Below, in pieces: positions 31,956-43,003 of a stretch of DNA of 64,000 nucleotides. The translations under genes and the position numbers were made by a program. The stretch's first letter is position 1. Every line of letters begins with the position of its first letter. The stretch lies in the NCBI GenBank assembly GCA_032718475.1, contig JAUCBJ010002501.1, positions 1 to 64,000 on the forward strand, written 5' to 3'. Below the pieces are notes generated by a model, which was not told the origin of the DNA, did not search any database, and was given only the letters and a program-made list of their open reading frames with translations. This stretch comes from Nemertoderma westbladi. Lineage: Eukaryota; Xenacoelomorpha; Nemertodermatida; Nemertodermatidae.

Positions 31956-33377
31956 CCCTATTACCACTGGGGTGTTTTGACCATTAGCACCACTGGGGGG
32001 GGGGGGCCGATTCGGCCCACCCACTATATTTTTGTAGTCGTCCAATGAAATCCTACAAAATTTGGGCTGTTGGTGAAACAACTATAGATGAACACTACCA
32101 AACCTTAAAAAATTAAAATTTCATAAGCAGGGACTCATAATTTTGATGAAAAATAAAAGTAGTCCCAGGACAAAATTACAAAATTTTTCGTTTTCTAAAA
32201 ACTAATAGTGTGGCAGTGTTGGCTAGATTTAGTAGGTTTTTCAAGACGCTGAATCGAATGTGATTATATTCCACTTCCAAAAATTGAAGTGGATGCTATT
32301 TTTCGTGCACCTAAGAAGTGGGCGTGGCACTTCAAATTTTGAAAAATTAGATATTCAGAAAAAGCCCCTAATTTTTTTATTTCAACGCATCTTTATGGGT
32401 TTTCTGGGCCGCTGAATCGATTGAAAGTAATATAGAAGCCTGAAGACTGAGTGGTTCGCCATTTTTGGTGCACCAAAATTAGGGCGTGGCACTTCAAATT
32501 TTGAAAAATACGAGATTCGGAAAATAAACCAAAATTGAAATTTTAACGAATTTATATAGGTTTTCCAGACCCCTGAATCGATTGAAAGTAATATAGAAGC
32601 CTGAAGACTTAGAAGTTAGCCATTTTTTGAAATCAAAACTTTAGTGTTTTTTCCGAATAAAGTAATTTTGAAAATTTGAAGTGCCACGCCCTAATTTTGG
32701 TGCACCGAAAATTACGTACACAAAGGATTTGAGGCTTCTATATTACTTTCAATCGATTCAGCGCTCCAGAAAACCTATAAAATTAATTTGAAATCAAAAC
32801 TTTAGTGAATTTTCCGAATCTCGTATTTTTCAAAATTTGAAGTGCCACGCCCTAATTTTGATGCACCAAAAATGGCGAACCACTAAGTCTTCAGGCTTCT
32901 ATATTACTTTCAATCGATTCAGCGCTCCAGAAAACCTATAAAAATGCTTTGCAAATCAATACTTTAGTGTATTTTCCGAATCTCGTATTTTTCAAAATTT
33001 GAAGTGCCACGCCCTAATTTTGGTGCACCAAAAATAGCGAACCACTACACTTACATACTTGTATAGAGCATTAGAGTGATCCAAACCAATAAAAATAAAT
33101 AAAAATAGCCCAAACATAAATAATTACTAAATCACGAATGACTTTGTAAAATTCGAAAATTTCAAAAAATTTGGTGCTGGAGACCAAATTTTGAGGTGGC
33201 ACCCACATCGAAATGTAGAAATCCAATTGCAACGGCGTTTTTTGCAAAAGATGCGGCATTAAATTTGGCTAATTCTCACAAAAAATTGGGCCGGTACGTA
33301 ATGTCGTTGCATAGTTACAGCAACTAAAAACTAGGAAGGGGCCGATTCGGCCCCCCCCCCCCCCAGTGGTAATAGGG
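31956..33377. mobile_element. piggyBac-type non-autonomous element (MITE)
   Basis: 1422 bp between TTAA duplications (31952-31955 and 33378-33381). Copy A has a single TTAA at this site. The terminal inverted repeat is CCCTATTACCACTGGGG, matching the TTAA plus CCY... rule of piggyBac ends. G or C runs and GGCCGATTCGGCC palindromes follow on both sides (around 32009 and 33340). The interior is built from a ~120-bp motif (AAGTGCCACGCCC, CAATCGATTCAG) present in both orientations. It has no transposase ORF. Confidence 0.85.
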
Positions 33378-33381
33378 TTAA

Positions 33382-34199
33382 GAGTGGGTCGCTTTCGACA
33401 CTGCTGAGATGCTGTGACAGAAGAAAACTGAAGATAAAAAAGTGAATTTATCATTCCGGTATTGAATTAGCTGTATATTATTCTACACTTAACACGCATG
33501 ATATGGGTATCTAGACTACATGTATTAAATTATGTGTTTATGTTTTTGTGTAACAATTTTCCGTATACATACATATAATTGAATTGCACCGCAAAATATT
33601 GGGTTATATATAAAATAATATTATAGCAGTACGTAGCTCCTTCACCATGCTATTTAATTCCTATTAGGATATTCAACGGTGCACAGACGATGGCTTGCCG
33701 GGAAGGCCCATTACGCAAACCACCTCCTTTACACATATACATACAGTATATAACAAGATTACGTATCGTATTTAAACAATCCGTATATACTGTAGTACGT
33801 CTAACTACAACTACTGTAAATTACATACCTAAAATAAATGTATAAAACAAAGAACCGGTATATCGTATAAATGATATATATCATCTATATTACTATGCAT
33901 GCACACAAGGGTATAAGTTGATTAATCTTATATGTAGATATAAAGCCGTTCTAATAATAAAACCCTTTCTAATAAGAGTTACTGTATACTGGATTGAGAA
34001 AAGGGTTTAAGAAAATTATTGTAATAGATGGGATAATGCTGGAAAATTACCTGAGATATGTAAGATATGGATAATGCTATAAAATAAGCTAAGATATATA
34101 AGTTTAAAGGATGACTAATTTATAACTAGTGTACAAAATTTTATATGAGTTACTTATTATTAGTTTTGATTACTTGTTTTTAGATATCGTTTGAGACAA
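33382..34199. other. Non-coding stretch in unit B
   Basis: Mirror of about 13140-13905. No supported gene. Confidence 0.6.
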
Positions 34200-35482
34200 T
34201 TTAAAGATAGATATTCTAGGTCGGTGCCTTACAGAGATTGGGAGGCTGTTCCAGACCTCGGGTGCTTGGACCCTGATGGATTGCCTGGCGACCAATAGCC
34301 TAGTCCGGTGCGTTACACAGTTGTTGTTAATAGCGGTGCGGGTACAATGGTCGTGAGTCGTAGATGAGGGTGTGTTGTTAGATGTCAGTGTTACCCCTGC
34401 TTTGTACTATCCGTTGAGCCCTCTGTTGTAGTCTGTGCAGTGATTTAATTGTAGTATTTCGGTTGTCAGTATCTGTCTGTTGTTTCCGCCTTCGTCTGGA
34501 GTGTCGATGTATTGGCGTTTGTCTTGGTGGCCCTGTATTGTCGTTGTTTGTATTATATTTTTGTGCCCAGACAGCATTGCAGTATTGTAAGTAGCGGCCT
34601 ATCATCGTGTTATACAGTATTGTGAGAATCTGTGGGTTGATGGAGTTTTTTATTTTGTTAATAAAACCGACATTCCAGCTTATTTTGGTCCGTATATATT
34701 CGAAATGGTGTTTCCAAGTCGAAATGATGCGTTGTTTATTGTCACAGTTGTGTCAGTGTCTAGTTTCAGATTTCTGTTGTTAGTATGGAAGATAATGTAA
34801 GTCGGAAGAATGGAAGTCGGTTTAGTTGGAACCATTTAGTCAGTTTATATAAATCGTCGTTTCGATGTGAGATAAGTTGATGAATGTCCGTACCTGATTT
34901 TAGAATGTTCATGTCGTCATCAAACTTTGGTGGTTCACTGTGAACTCACACTTGTCCAGTGAAAGGAGGGTTAATAATGCGTGTTGGGTGCACCGTTTTG
35001 TTCTAAATCCGAATTGTGCTGGTGTTAGTATAATTAAATAAATTAATTAATTAGCATAATTAAATAGTCTGTTAGTTCGGTCTGTACAATCGAGTTCAAT
35101 TCGAGTATTTTTGAGAAGTATGTAAGTACTGATATTGGTCTGTAATTTTGTACGAATGTCGGATTTACTGATTTGAAAATAGGTGTGATACGCGCAATTT
35201 TCATTTGTTTTGGTACTGAGCCGCTACTGAGAGATATATTCACAATGTTTGAGAGCGGTTCAGCTATTAGTGTGATGGTCGGGTACACAGCAGTGGCTGG
35301 CAATCAAAGTGGTGGACAATATTTTCGTTCACTGCAGATATATCTCTATTGATATATCCTGCCACCATTGGTTGATGGCCAAATGACATTGAATCTGTGA
35401 TTAATGCTGAGAGAACCACATTCTCGTAAGTAATTGTCTCTATCCTCTCTTTGACCCCCGTCGCAGTGCATAAAGATCTCAA
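34200..35482 (-). pseudogene. Family 1 non-LTR element: RT and C-terminus, copy B
   Basis: Read on the minus strand: a pre-RT segment (35267-35482, VKERIETITYENVVLSALI), the RT start (35043-35303, PKQMKIARITPIFK...NYRPISVLTYFSKILE), then a broken middle and the C-terminus (YLQYCNAVWAQKYN...LQQRAQRIV near 34390-34605, APEVWNSLP near 34245). An unusual charged insert (PRQTPIHRHSRRRRKQQTDT) sits between the NAVWAQK and LQQRAQRI blocks. The catalytic FADD region is gone or unreadable. Confidence 0.7.
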
Positions 35483-35657
35483 TTATCAAGCCTCTGATAG
35501 ATACAGCAATGAATGACTCTCTGTCTGTGCCAGTTTTAATTCGTTCACAGTGCTGGTATATATTTTCCTTCCTTCATGAAAATGGCAGTGCCACCTTTGC
35601 CTCTCACTGTCATTTTCGGTATGGAAATGCCTTCAGTGATAGTGAAAAGGCAGTAGT

Positions 35658-36498
35658 AAATATTCAATGTAAATAGGACAATATGATAATGCTCTCCATA
35701 GCGAAAAGTATCAACCGGCCCTATTGGGACTTGAACCCGGTACCTAGGTTTCAAACTTCTGGTTATCATCAGCCGGGTGAGTGTACTGAGCTACCAGACC
35801 GGATGAATATTTCGCTGTGGAGTGGGAGATCATATTTAGGCCAACTAATCACTCAAAGGAAAGTACAAGTTCGTTATTCCCGTGCCTTGCCAGAAATGGC
35901 AACCATGCCTCAAAGAATAACTATTATACAGTGTTGTAGAAACCACTGTAACCCTGTACGCCTGGCCCAGGCTGTTATTTAATAATAATAAGTGAATTGT
36001 TGTGGGGTGAGTGACGCGGTGTATTAAATATACAATGTAAATAGGACAATATGATAATGCTCTCCATAGCGAAAAATATCAACCGGCCCTATTGGTGCTC
36101 GAACCCGGTACCTAGGTTTCAAACTTCTGGTTATCATCAGCCGGGTGAGTGTACTGAGCTACCAGACCAGATGAATATTTCACTGTGGAGTGGGAGATCA
36201 TATTTAGGCCAACTAATCACTCAAAGGAAAGTACAAGTTCGTTATTCCCGTGCTCTGCTAGAAATGGCAACCATGCCTCAAAGATCTCCCACTCCACAGC
36301 GAAATATTCATCCAGTCTGGTAGCTCAGTACACTCACCCGGCTGATGATAACCAGAAGTTTGAAACCTAGGTACCGGGTTCGAGCCCCAATAGGGCCGGT
36401 TGATATTTTTCGCTATAGAGAGCATTATCATATTGCCCTATTTACATTGTATATTTAATACACCGCGTCACTCACCCCACAACAATTCACTTATTATT
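35658..36498. mobile_element. 841-bp SINE-like foldback insertion
   Basis: Flanked by a perfect 13-bp duplication AAAAGGCAGTAGT (35645-35657 and 36499-36511). Copies A and C have the empty site with one AAAAGGCAGTAGT. Inside are three copies of a tRNA-like segment: two in one orientation (about 35665-35880 and 36030-36260) and one inverted (36280-36460). The outer ~65 bp of the right part also folds back (GAATTGTTGTGGGGTGAGTG and its complement). The long duplication points to target-primed insertion rather than a DNA transposase. Confidence 0.75.
36310..36400 (+). ncRNA. tRNA-like pol III head of the SINE insert
   Basis: TGGTAGCTCAGTAC (36318-36331) matches the A box and GGTTCGAGCCC (36377-36387) matches the B box. 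The ~46-bp gap suggests a class II-type or expanded tRNA ancestor. Two more heads lie on the opposite strand near 35726-35790 and 36080-36150. It is not a functional tRNA gene: no clean cloverleaf acceptor stem is seen. Confidence 0.5.
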
Positions 36499-36853
36499 AA
36501 AAGGCAGTAGTTGCAGCCCTTATGTATTATCTCGTCCCGCATCCCTAACCAGTCTTCCTGGATGATAAAGATGTCTGGTCTGTTCATTGTGAGAAAGTTA
36601 TTAATGTATTGTTTATTCCTGGTATATCCTTGACAGTTATAGGTAGCAATACTGATTTTGGTTATCATCCTATCCATTGGGTGTCTCATATCATCAGACT
36701 AGGATAATTTATCAACAGTAGTATTAACAATTTATCAAGAGTCTATCAAGCCTGTATATAGACTGACTCAAGGTATTATTGGATTAATCAAGTTGGATCT
36801 TGACTATAATCAGTTTATTTGAGATATATTATCTTTGTTGGATTTGGATAAAA

Positions 36854-37042
36854 TTAGAAATACTTCTCGTTCTTAAACCACATGGAGCAACATACAATGG
36901 CTAATACAAGATCTGCTGTCATGTAAATTGTGGAAAGAAAGAGAAAATATATATTACTCATTTCATATGCTATAGCCAAAACGTTTAATATTGTACATGG
37001 TACCATTGTATTCAACACAATGATGGTTGCTCTTTCATACAT
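36854..37042 (-). CDS. Small two-helix ORF, copy B
   Basis: 62 codons, the same ORF as 11886-12074 with a few substitutions (AIAYEM for AISYEM, LAIVCC for LAVVCC, final KYF). It lies 71 bp after the transporter stop and, because of a 2-bp indel, is not in phase with it here. The function is unknown. Confidence 0.3.
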   Translation of the reverse strand: MYERATIIVLNTMVPCTILNVLAIAYEMSNIYFLFLSTIYMTADLVLAIVCCSMWFKNEKYF

Positions 37043-37113
37043 TTAATAACACATGCCTACACTACTAACTAATGTACAGGTTAACAGTATATTATGACGA
37101 TGGGCTTACTGAT

Positions 37114-38376
37114 TTAATATAGAGTACTCCCTCTAGCTCTAATGATAACTAGATAGCTAATGATTATGATGAGAAATGGAACGATGGGAAGACTAATCAA
37201 TGAGGCAGCTGATTGGAAACCAAAATAGTCATCTAACATTCCTCCAAAGAGCGCACCTATGATGTTTCCACAAGCCAAAGATAACCTAACAATTTGTTGA
37301 ACCAATGTCCGTATATCGACGTTGTCTGTTCTGTCCTTTAATGCAATGCGAGTTAGAGTTTCTGTACCGCAACTAATAAACAATCCTACACCAACTCCGA
37401 GAAAACAGCATCCAAATATTGACAATGGCAGACTCAATGGTAACCCTAGCAACTGTGTTGGTCCAATCAATTGCATGGAAATTATTATTGAAACATATCC
37501 TATGATGGTGGGATACACTGGGTTTAGAAGTGAACATTTCTGCATTACAAAACTCATTGCAAACACGGTTGCAGCAGATGAAACAACATTCCCCACCATG
37601 ATCAATCCGATGTTCATTTGTGGCATTTCGTAAACATCATGGACATACACAGCGTAGTTTGCAGCATAATATAGATATGTTGTTTCGCCAACTATTGTCA
37701 AAATCGATAGTGTACTAGTACAAAAGTTGCTAAGCAATGAAATCAAGTCGGGTCTTGGTTCGGTAGATGACGATCTGTCAAGTATATTTTCTGGAGACTC
37801 GAAACAACAATATAAATTTACAACCAATATGGTAATTCCTGGAATTAAAAATGCTCCTCTAAATCCAATGGTTGTGTATAAGAATGACCCAAGCACAGGT
37901 GCAGACGTCAAGCCTAATCCAAGCATCACTTGTGAGATTCCAACAACCATAGTTCGATTGTGAGGATATAGATCCATTAGTAAGCTGAAACTAAAGATGT
38001 AACTGATGTTTCCTCCAATAGCATCTAAAGTTCTAAAGATAAAGCATGTACAAATATGAACAGTATTGTTGGTGATATCCTCCACAAATCCGAATGCTGA
38101 AAGAGAAAGTGCTCCAAGGATCCCAAACACACCATAGGAGAGGCGACTTCCGAGATTTATAATGGAGTTTCCACATGTGATGAATATGATAAGTCGTGCA
38201 GCTGGGTATATAGCTAGCACACTACCAGTCATGGTCTTAGACCAGTTACGACCTTCGACAACAATTGGGAAAAAGGAGTCTAAAAGTGCAAAGCACAACC
38301 CTGGAATAACCTGGGAGAAAAAGAGAAATCCTGTGAGTATTATTTTCCTGCGGTTGATATCCATTATAGTTATCAT
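37114..38376 (-). CDS. MFS transporter, SLC18-like, copy B
   Basis: A 420-codon frame from ATG at 38376 down to the stop at 37114. It has the same 12-segment membrane protein as copies A and C, with the LGLGLTSAPVLGSFLY TM5 motif and the LFGGMLDDYFGF loop. Differences from A that I can see include V to I in QVIPG, Y to F in ISYIF, PHNRT, VMLGLGL, NILDRSSS, EPRPD, MNIGL, LTRIAL and SYLVII. Several of these (PHN, MNI, LTR, SYLV) are shared with C, which groups B with C. There is no stop, frameshift or intron. A MITE with TTA duplication lies about 375 bp upstream. Confidence 0.75.
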   Translation of the reverse strand: MITIMDINRRKIILTGFLFFSQVIPGLCFALLDSFFPIVVEGRNWSKTMTGSVLAIYPAARLIIFITCGNSIINLGSRLSYGVFGILGALSLSAFGFVEDITNNTVHICTCFIFRTLDAIGGNISYIFSFSLLMDLYPHNRTMVVGISQVMLGLGLTSAPVLGSFLYTTIGFRGAFLIPGITILVVNLYCCFESPENILDRSSSTEPRPDLISLLSNFCTSTLSILTIVGETTYLYYAANYAVYVHDVYEMPQMNIGLIMVGNVVSSAATVFAMSFVMQKCSLLNPVYPTIIGYVSIIISMQLIGPTQLLGLPLSLPLSIFGCCFLGVGVGLFISCGTETLTRIALKDRTDNVDIRTLVQQIVRLSLACGNIIGALFGGMLDDYFGFQSAASLISLPIVPFLIIIISYLVIIRARGSTLY

Positions 38377-38751
38377 TGATGGACCACCATATAAAAAACA
38401 CAAGAAATAAAATATAGCACAATATATAACTATATAATACCAGAAGACTTATAAATAACCTACTTTACTGTACTTGTTTACATTTATTTTACAATTATTT
38501 TAGGGTTTTCTTTTGGCTAGAGTTATTGGGATGACAGCAGAGTGAAGTTCTCCACTGAGAAATAGTGATAGTGAAGAATGGTCCTACACACAGTGATGTC
38601 CACTATACCTTTCATGTAAGTATATAGTAAATGTTTAGAATGATCTTGGTAGGTAATATTTTTGTCAACAACATTCTGATGGAAACCCAACTGGCATCTT
38701 TGGGGTTTTTCCTAAAAATTACCATATTCTACATCGGATCATGACTTATTA

Positions 38752-38942
38752 GGCCGCGTTCACATTACCGAGTCAAAGTCAAAAGACAAAAATGTAAAAC
38801 ACATCACATGAAATTTAATTTTTTCTAGAATGCCCTTATGTATTATATTAGGCCTATATAATGTATTATTATTTATTATTGCAAGCTAGCTATAATTATT
38901 TTCTTTTGACTTTGACTGTGACTTGGTAGTGTGAACGCGGCC
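38752..38942. mobile_element. 191-bp TTA-flanked MITE, copy B
   Basis: Inverted ends GGCCGCGTTCACA...TGTGAACGCGGCC-like; the right end reads TTGGTAGTGTGAACGCGGCC. TTA lies on both sides (38749-38751 and 38943-38945), as in PIF/Harbinger-type MITEs. It contains repeats of AAAGTCAAAAG near both ends. It has no coding capacity. Confidence 0.8.
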
Positions 38943-39596
38943 TTATGCAAAAACAATACGATTTTCGAATCTCAAGTTCGAAAAAAGTGTTCCAGAACTT
39001 TTTTACTCACCATTATTCCAATGGAAACAGCCACGGTCTCAAGTTATAAAGTGTGCTAATCTTAAAGACTATGAACTTTTAAGGTGAAAGAATTTAAAAG
39101 AGAAATTCAATAACACAATTGCATAAACTCATAATAAAATCTAATATATTTAAAAACCATTCATCAATTGCAATAGATGTATTAAATTCAACTATCTGCC
39201 AAATACATTCAAAATACATAATTACATATTCGTCTCCAGCAAAAATAAGTGAGGTGTGACTGGATTTAAAATTGACAAAAAAGTGTGTCCTATAGCGTTA
39301 CATCATAGTATTCTCCATAGAGATTACTATGATGTAAGTTAAACAGTTATGGAAATAAATATGTACAATTTAATATATTATAGGGAAGAAATCGGATAAA
39401 ATGTCTTAACCATTCCTTGAGAGGATTTCTTAATGGCAATTTATATAAAACCCTCAATGATCCTCAACTGGGCATCAGTGTGATTATTGATGACAATCGT
39501 ATTACCATAATACAAAATATTTACTATATACTCCCATGCAAGGTTCAGTGAATAAAAGTTCGTTCAATAAATATGCCGGATTATCAGTGAGGTTTC

Positions 39597-40007
39597 ATGC
39601 AAGATCCATGCATGATTAGTATTAATTCATTCAGTCATATGTGGAATCAACTTCAGGGTATCAATAATGAATTTATATGGGGATATAAAAATTCATTTGA
39701 AGTGTCATGGGTGACACACTTGCTTTTATTATCTTTATTATGGTGGTTGATTATTTACTGCGAATTTCTCAACATAATACAGATGGTGTGGAAATACAAA
39801 CAGACTGTGGTAGTAGCTGCCAGTAGTGCGAGAAAAGCGCCAATATATTTATTGGACCTAGACTTTGCTGATGATGATCTGTGTTTAAAGTCAGCAAAAT
39901 TGGATGGTGCAAAAGCAGCATTCATTGTCAATGTATCTATAAATGCTATGAATTCCAAAATTTTGATTCTAAACTTGGATTCCCCCCAGCAAGTCTTTGA
40001 CTGTTAG
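39597..40007 (+). pseudogene. Worn RT fragment, copy B
   Basis: The frame contains LLDLDFADDDLCLKSAKLDG and NAMNSKILILNLDSPQQV, an altered form of motif C and the following block of the RTE-like RT (TDLDFADDLGVL, KTKILTVNFESPQQV). It carries an extra Asp in FADDD. The upstream part is unrecognisable. Confidence 0.6.
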
Positions 40008-40544
40008 AGTCTTCATTAAGATTTTGGTTGAAGTTATTGATCATGTAGTAGACTTCAGCTACCTGTGCTGTGAGAAATAAAGTTTGTATTAAATATATTT
40101 ACTTTACAAAGTCAACATATTTTTGTAAACATTAGCGTCTTGGGGCTTTATAACAGCCCTTTTTAGTTTCTTATTTTAGAAAAACTACATCCCTTGAAGA
40201 TTAAAACACCTATATGGGTCTAAGGGTCACAAATACAAAAACTGAAAATATTTTGTCGAGATTTTTTTGTTACTAGATGTACGGAAAATGCTTTATTTGC
40301 AGTAAGTGCAGGTAGCATTGAAATTTACAAGTAGTGAAAAGCATAAGCTAGACTCATCGCCAAAACCGACCACAACTACCACACTGCTATGAAGGCTCAG
40401 GATATATGTACCAATTAATATGGTTTGCGTTTAAGTTAAAAAGTCAAATAATTCGGTCGTTGATAGATCGTGATCCACACCAGCTTCCAAGGTGGGGGTG
40501 GGACCATCACAGGTCAAATGCGAGGTGACATTTAGTAACTGCGA

Positions 40545-40572
40545 CGACAGAGGTTTAGCCAAACCTCTGTCG
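40545..40572. repeat. Hairpin, copy B
   Basis: CGACAGAGGTTT and AAACCTCTGTCG around an AGCC loop. It is the same as 8080-8109. Confidence 0.8.
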
Positions 40573-41064
40573 GTCATAGCTTGATGAGTGCAACACAACT
40601 AGAGTAAGGCAACGATTCTGAACATTTTTTTAAATTCCATGCACTTCACTATTTTTGAGAAGATGAAAAATGTTGTTAATATATGTGGCAGTGAAAGCGA
40701 AAAGGTACCTTAAGGTGAAATTGAGGTTTTTGAGTTAGATATTGCATGTGATTGGCCAACATCTCAGCTCTCTAATGAGCTATAAATCATCCTGATTGGA
40801 TGAGTACATCAAGAGTTATTAGAAATTAAGTATTGGCAAGACAACCAGATGGAAAATATACTATTATGAGTAAATCGCGTTTAAAATTTTAATAGTATTT
40901 TAATAGTCGTAGGGATTACTTACAAAATATCTTGAAAGTGAGTTTGCTAAATCGGAGTGGGTCTGTTGTTGTGTTGTGATGTTGAGGCTTGAGGGGCAAA
41001 ATGTGTAATAGGAATGTATATTAGCAAACTAATGAACAACGATGCTGCCTTTTTTTTCTAGCCT

Positions 41065-41866
41065 GGGACTTCGAGCAGCACGTGATCAACTAAGCTGGAT
41101 GGTTATCTAAGGCAGGGACTTCGAGCACCACGTGAACAACTATGCTGGGTTTTTATCTAGTCTGGGACTCCGAGCAGCACATGAACAACTAGGGTAGCTA
41201 GTTATCTAGTTTGAGACTTCGAGCAGTACGTGAATAACTAAGGTAGCTAGTTATCTAGTATGGGACTTCGAGCAGCACGTGAACAACAAAGCTAGATAAT
41301 TATCTAGTTTGAGACTTTGAGCAGCATGCGAACAACTAAGGTAGCTTAGTCTGGGACTTCAAGCAGCGCGGGAACAAGTAAGCTAACTATGATTATCTAT
41401 TTTGGGACTTCGAGCAGCACGTGAACAACAAAGCTAGCTAGTTATCTAGTTTGAGACTTCGAGCAGCACATGAACAACTAAGGTAACTATGGTTGTCTAA
41501 TTTGGGACTTCGAGCAGCACGTAAACAACTAAGGTAGCTAGTTATCTAGTTTGGGACTTCGAGCAGCACGTGAACAACAAAGCTAGCTAGTTATCTAGTT
41601 TGAGACTTCGAGCAGCACGTGAACAATAAAGGTAGCTAGTTATAGTAGACTAGTCTGGGACTTCGAGCAGCACGTGAACAACAAAGGTAGCTAGTTATCT
41701 AGTCTGGGACTTCGAGCAGGACGTGCACAAATATGCTACGTTTTTATCTAGTTTGGGACTTCGAGCAGCACGTAAACAACAAAGCTATCTAGTTATCTTG
41801 TTTGAGACTTCGAGCAGCACGTGAAAAACTGAGGTAGCTAGTTATCTGGTCTGGGACTTCGAGCGA
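41065..41866 (+). repeat. 49-bp minisatellite with an E-box in most units
   Basis: About 16 units of roughly 49 bp built on GGGACTTCGAGCAGCACGTG then AACAAC...AGCTAGTTATCTAG. Starts at 41065, 41115 and 41164 show the period. Most units contain the palindromic CACGTG. A further partial unit (CACGTGAACAAC) lies at 42227-42238, beyond the RTE-like tail. Confidence 0.9.
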
Positions 41867-41867
41867 C

Positions 41868-42228
41868 ATTGTGTCAAGTACAATGCACACATCTCCAACC
41901 AGACACTATATAACATTGGAGGTGTCTCATTGGTTCCCCCAAGCTTGACACTAGAGCGGGATCGCCTCCGCTTTGCAGGACATTGCTTTCGCCGTGAGGA
42001 CCAGCCAGTGCATAATCTTGTACTTTGGCAGCCTCATGGAGTGAATAAGCATGGTGGACAGCCCATGACTTTCTTGAGACGCATCTTAAAGGACACTGGC
42101 CTTAAAGATGCGGATGATCTAGCAAATGTCATGGGTGATAGGGAGTTGTGGCGGTGCAATTTTGTTGACAAGCCGGCACAGCATTCTTAAAAATGCAGCT
42201 GCAATGCAGCATGCCGATCCTAGTAGCA
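41868..42228 (+). pseudogene. RTE-like RT C-terminus and tail inside the minisatellite
   Basis: Encodes the last ~107 residues of the family RT (HCVKYNAHISNQTL...GHCFRREDQP...CNFVDKPAQHS) to TAA at 42188-42190, followed by the family tail and TAGTAG. The minisatellite unit resumes at once with CACGTGAAC. This is a heavily 5'-truncated copy inserted in the array. Confidence 0.85.
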
Positions 42229-43003
42229 CGTGAACAACAAACCTCAAAAACCCGTATACGTTCAGAATTATCAATCGAAACACAACAATTTTTTATTTGA
42301 CATTTTTTACTTGTACTTTTCGTCCTGGGGTCAAAAATAGCACCAAAAATGGTGGTTGTATCGCTAAAAATATTTTTAACATTTTTTATCGTGATCAGCG
42401 ACCTCAAAAACCCGCATACATTCAGAATTATCAATCGAAACACACCATTTTTTAATTTGACATTTTTTTACTTGTACTTTTCGTCTTGTGGGTCCCAAAT
42501 AGCACCAAAAATGATGGTTGCATTACCAGAAAATATTTTTAAGATGTTTTATCGTGTTTAATGACCTCGAAAACCCTTATACCATCAAAATTATAATTTT
42601 TGAGCCAAGATCTAAAAATTTATAAAATGACTGACAACACTTAACAGATAAACAGACAAACAGACGGACAGACAGACCGATTGACAAACAAACATATTGA
42701 AAATAACTGGAAGATAGTTTTCTATTGGAATAATAAGGCATATAAATTAATTTATAAGAGTAAATCTACATAGAACAACATAATATCTATCGGGAATGAG
42801 ATTTAAATTTCAAAACTTCTGACTACTCTCAATCAAAGCTGATTATCTCCAAAACTAAGCTAGCTGTTAACATACCGTTAACAGATTTGGATTCCTCATT
42901 AAAAACTGCATATATCACATTGAAAATAAAAAAATTGAAAATTTTGACTAGAAAATTTAATTTTTCTTTAAGTGCGATTTTCTCAAAACGTACAGTTTCT
43001 CAG

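Larger units (their letters stand above)
35500..36690 (-). pseudogene. Family 1 endonuclease fragment, copy B, split by a SINE-like insert
   Basis: The AP-endonuclease N-terminus (KISIATYNCQGYTRN...IIQEDWLGM) is at 36499-36690. Its continuation (GISIPKMTVRGKGGTAIFMKEGKY) is at about 35545-35640. The foldback insert at 35658-36498 separates them. The TYNCQG motif is the first conserved endonuclease block. Confidence 0.75.
40687..43003. mobile_element. 2.3-kb insertion private to copy B
   Basis: A and C run straight through this point (ATATGT then AATATGG). The insert begins GGCAGTGAAAGCG and ends ACAGTTTCTCAG, with at most one base of duplication (T), so the family is not clear. It contains a 49-bp minisatellite, an RTE-like tail, two copies of a ~155-bp repeat (42241-42560) and an (ACAG)n tract near 42645-42690. 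No ORF of its own is supported. Confidence 0.65.

Noticed and set aside
36310-36400. Functional tRNA gene
   Set aside because: A and B boxes are present but no proper acceptor stem or anticodon arm; it sits in a SINE-like foldback with two further copies.
40687-43003. Helitron identity for the 2.3-kb insert
   Set aside because: It does not sit between A and T and lacks a clear CTRR end with a 3' hairpin.
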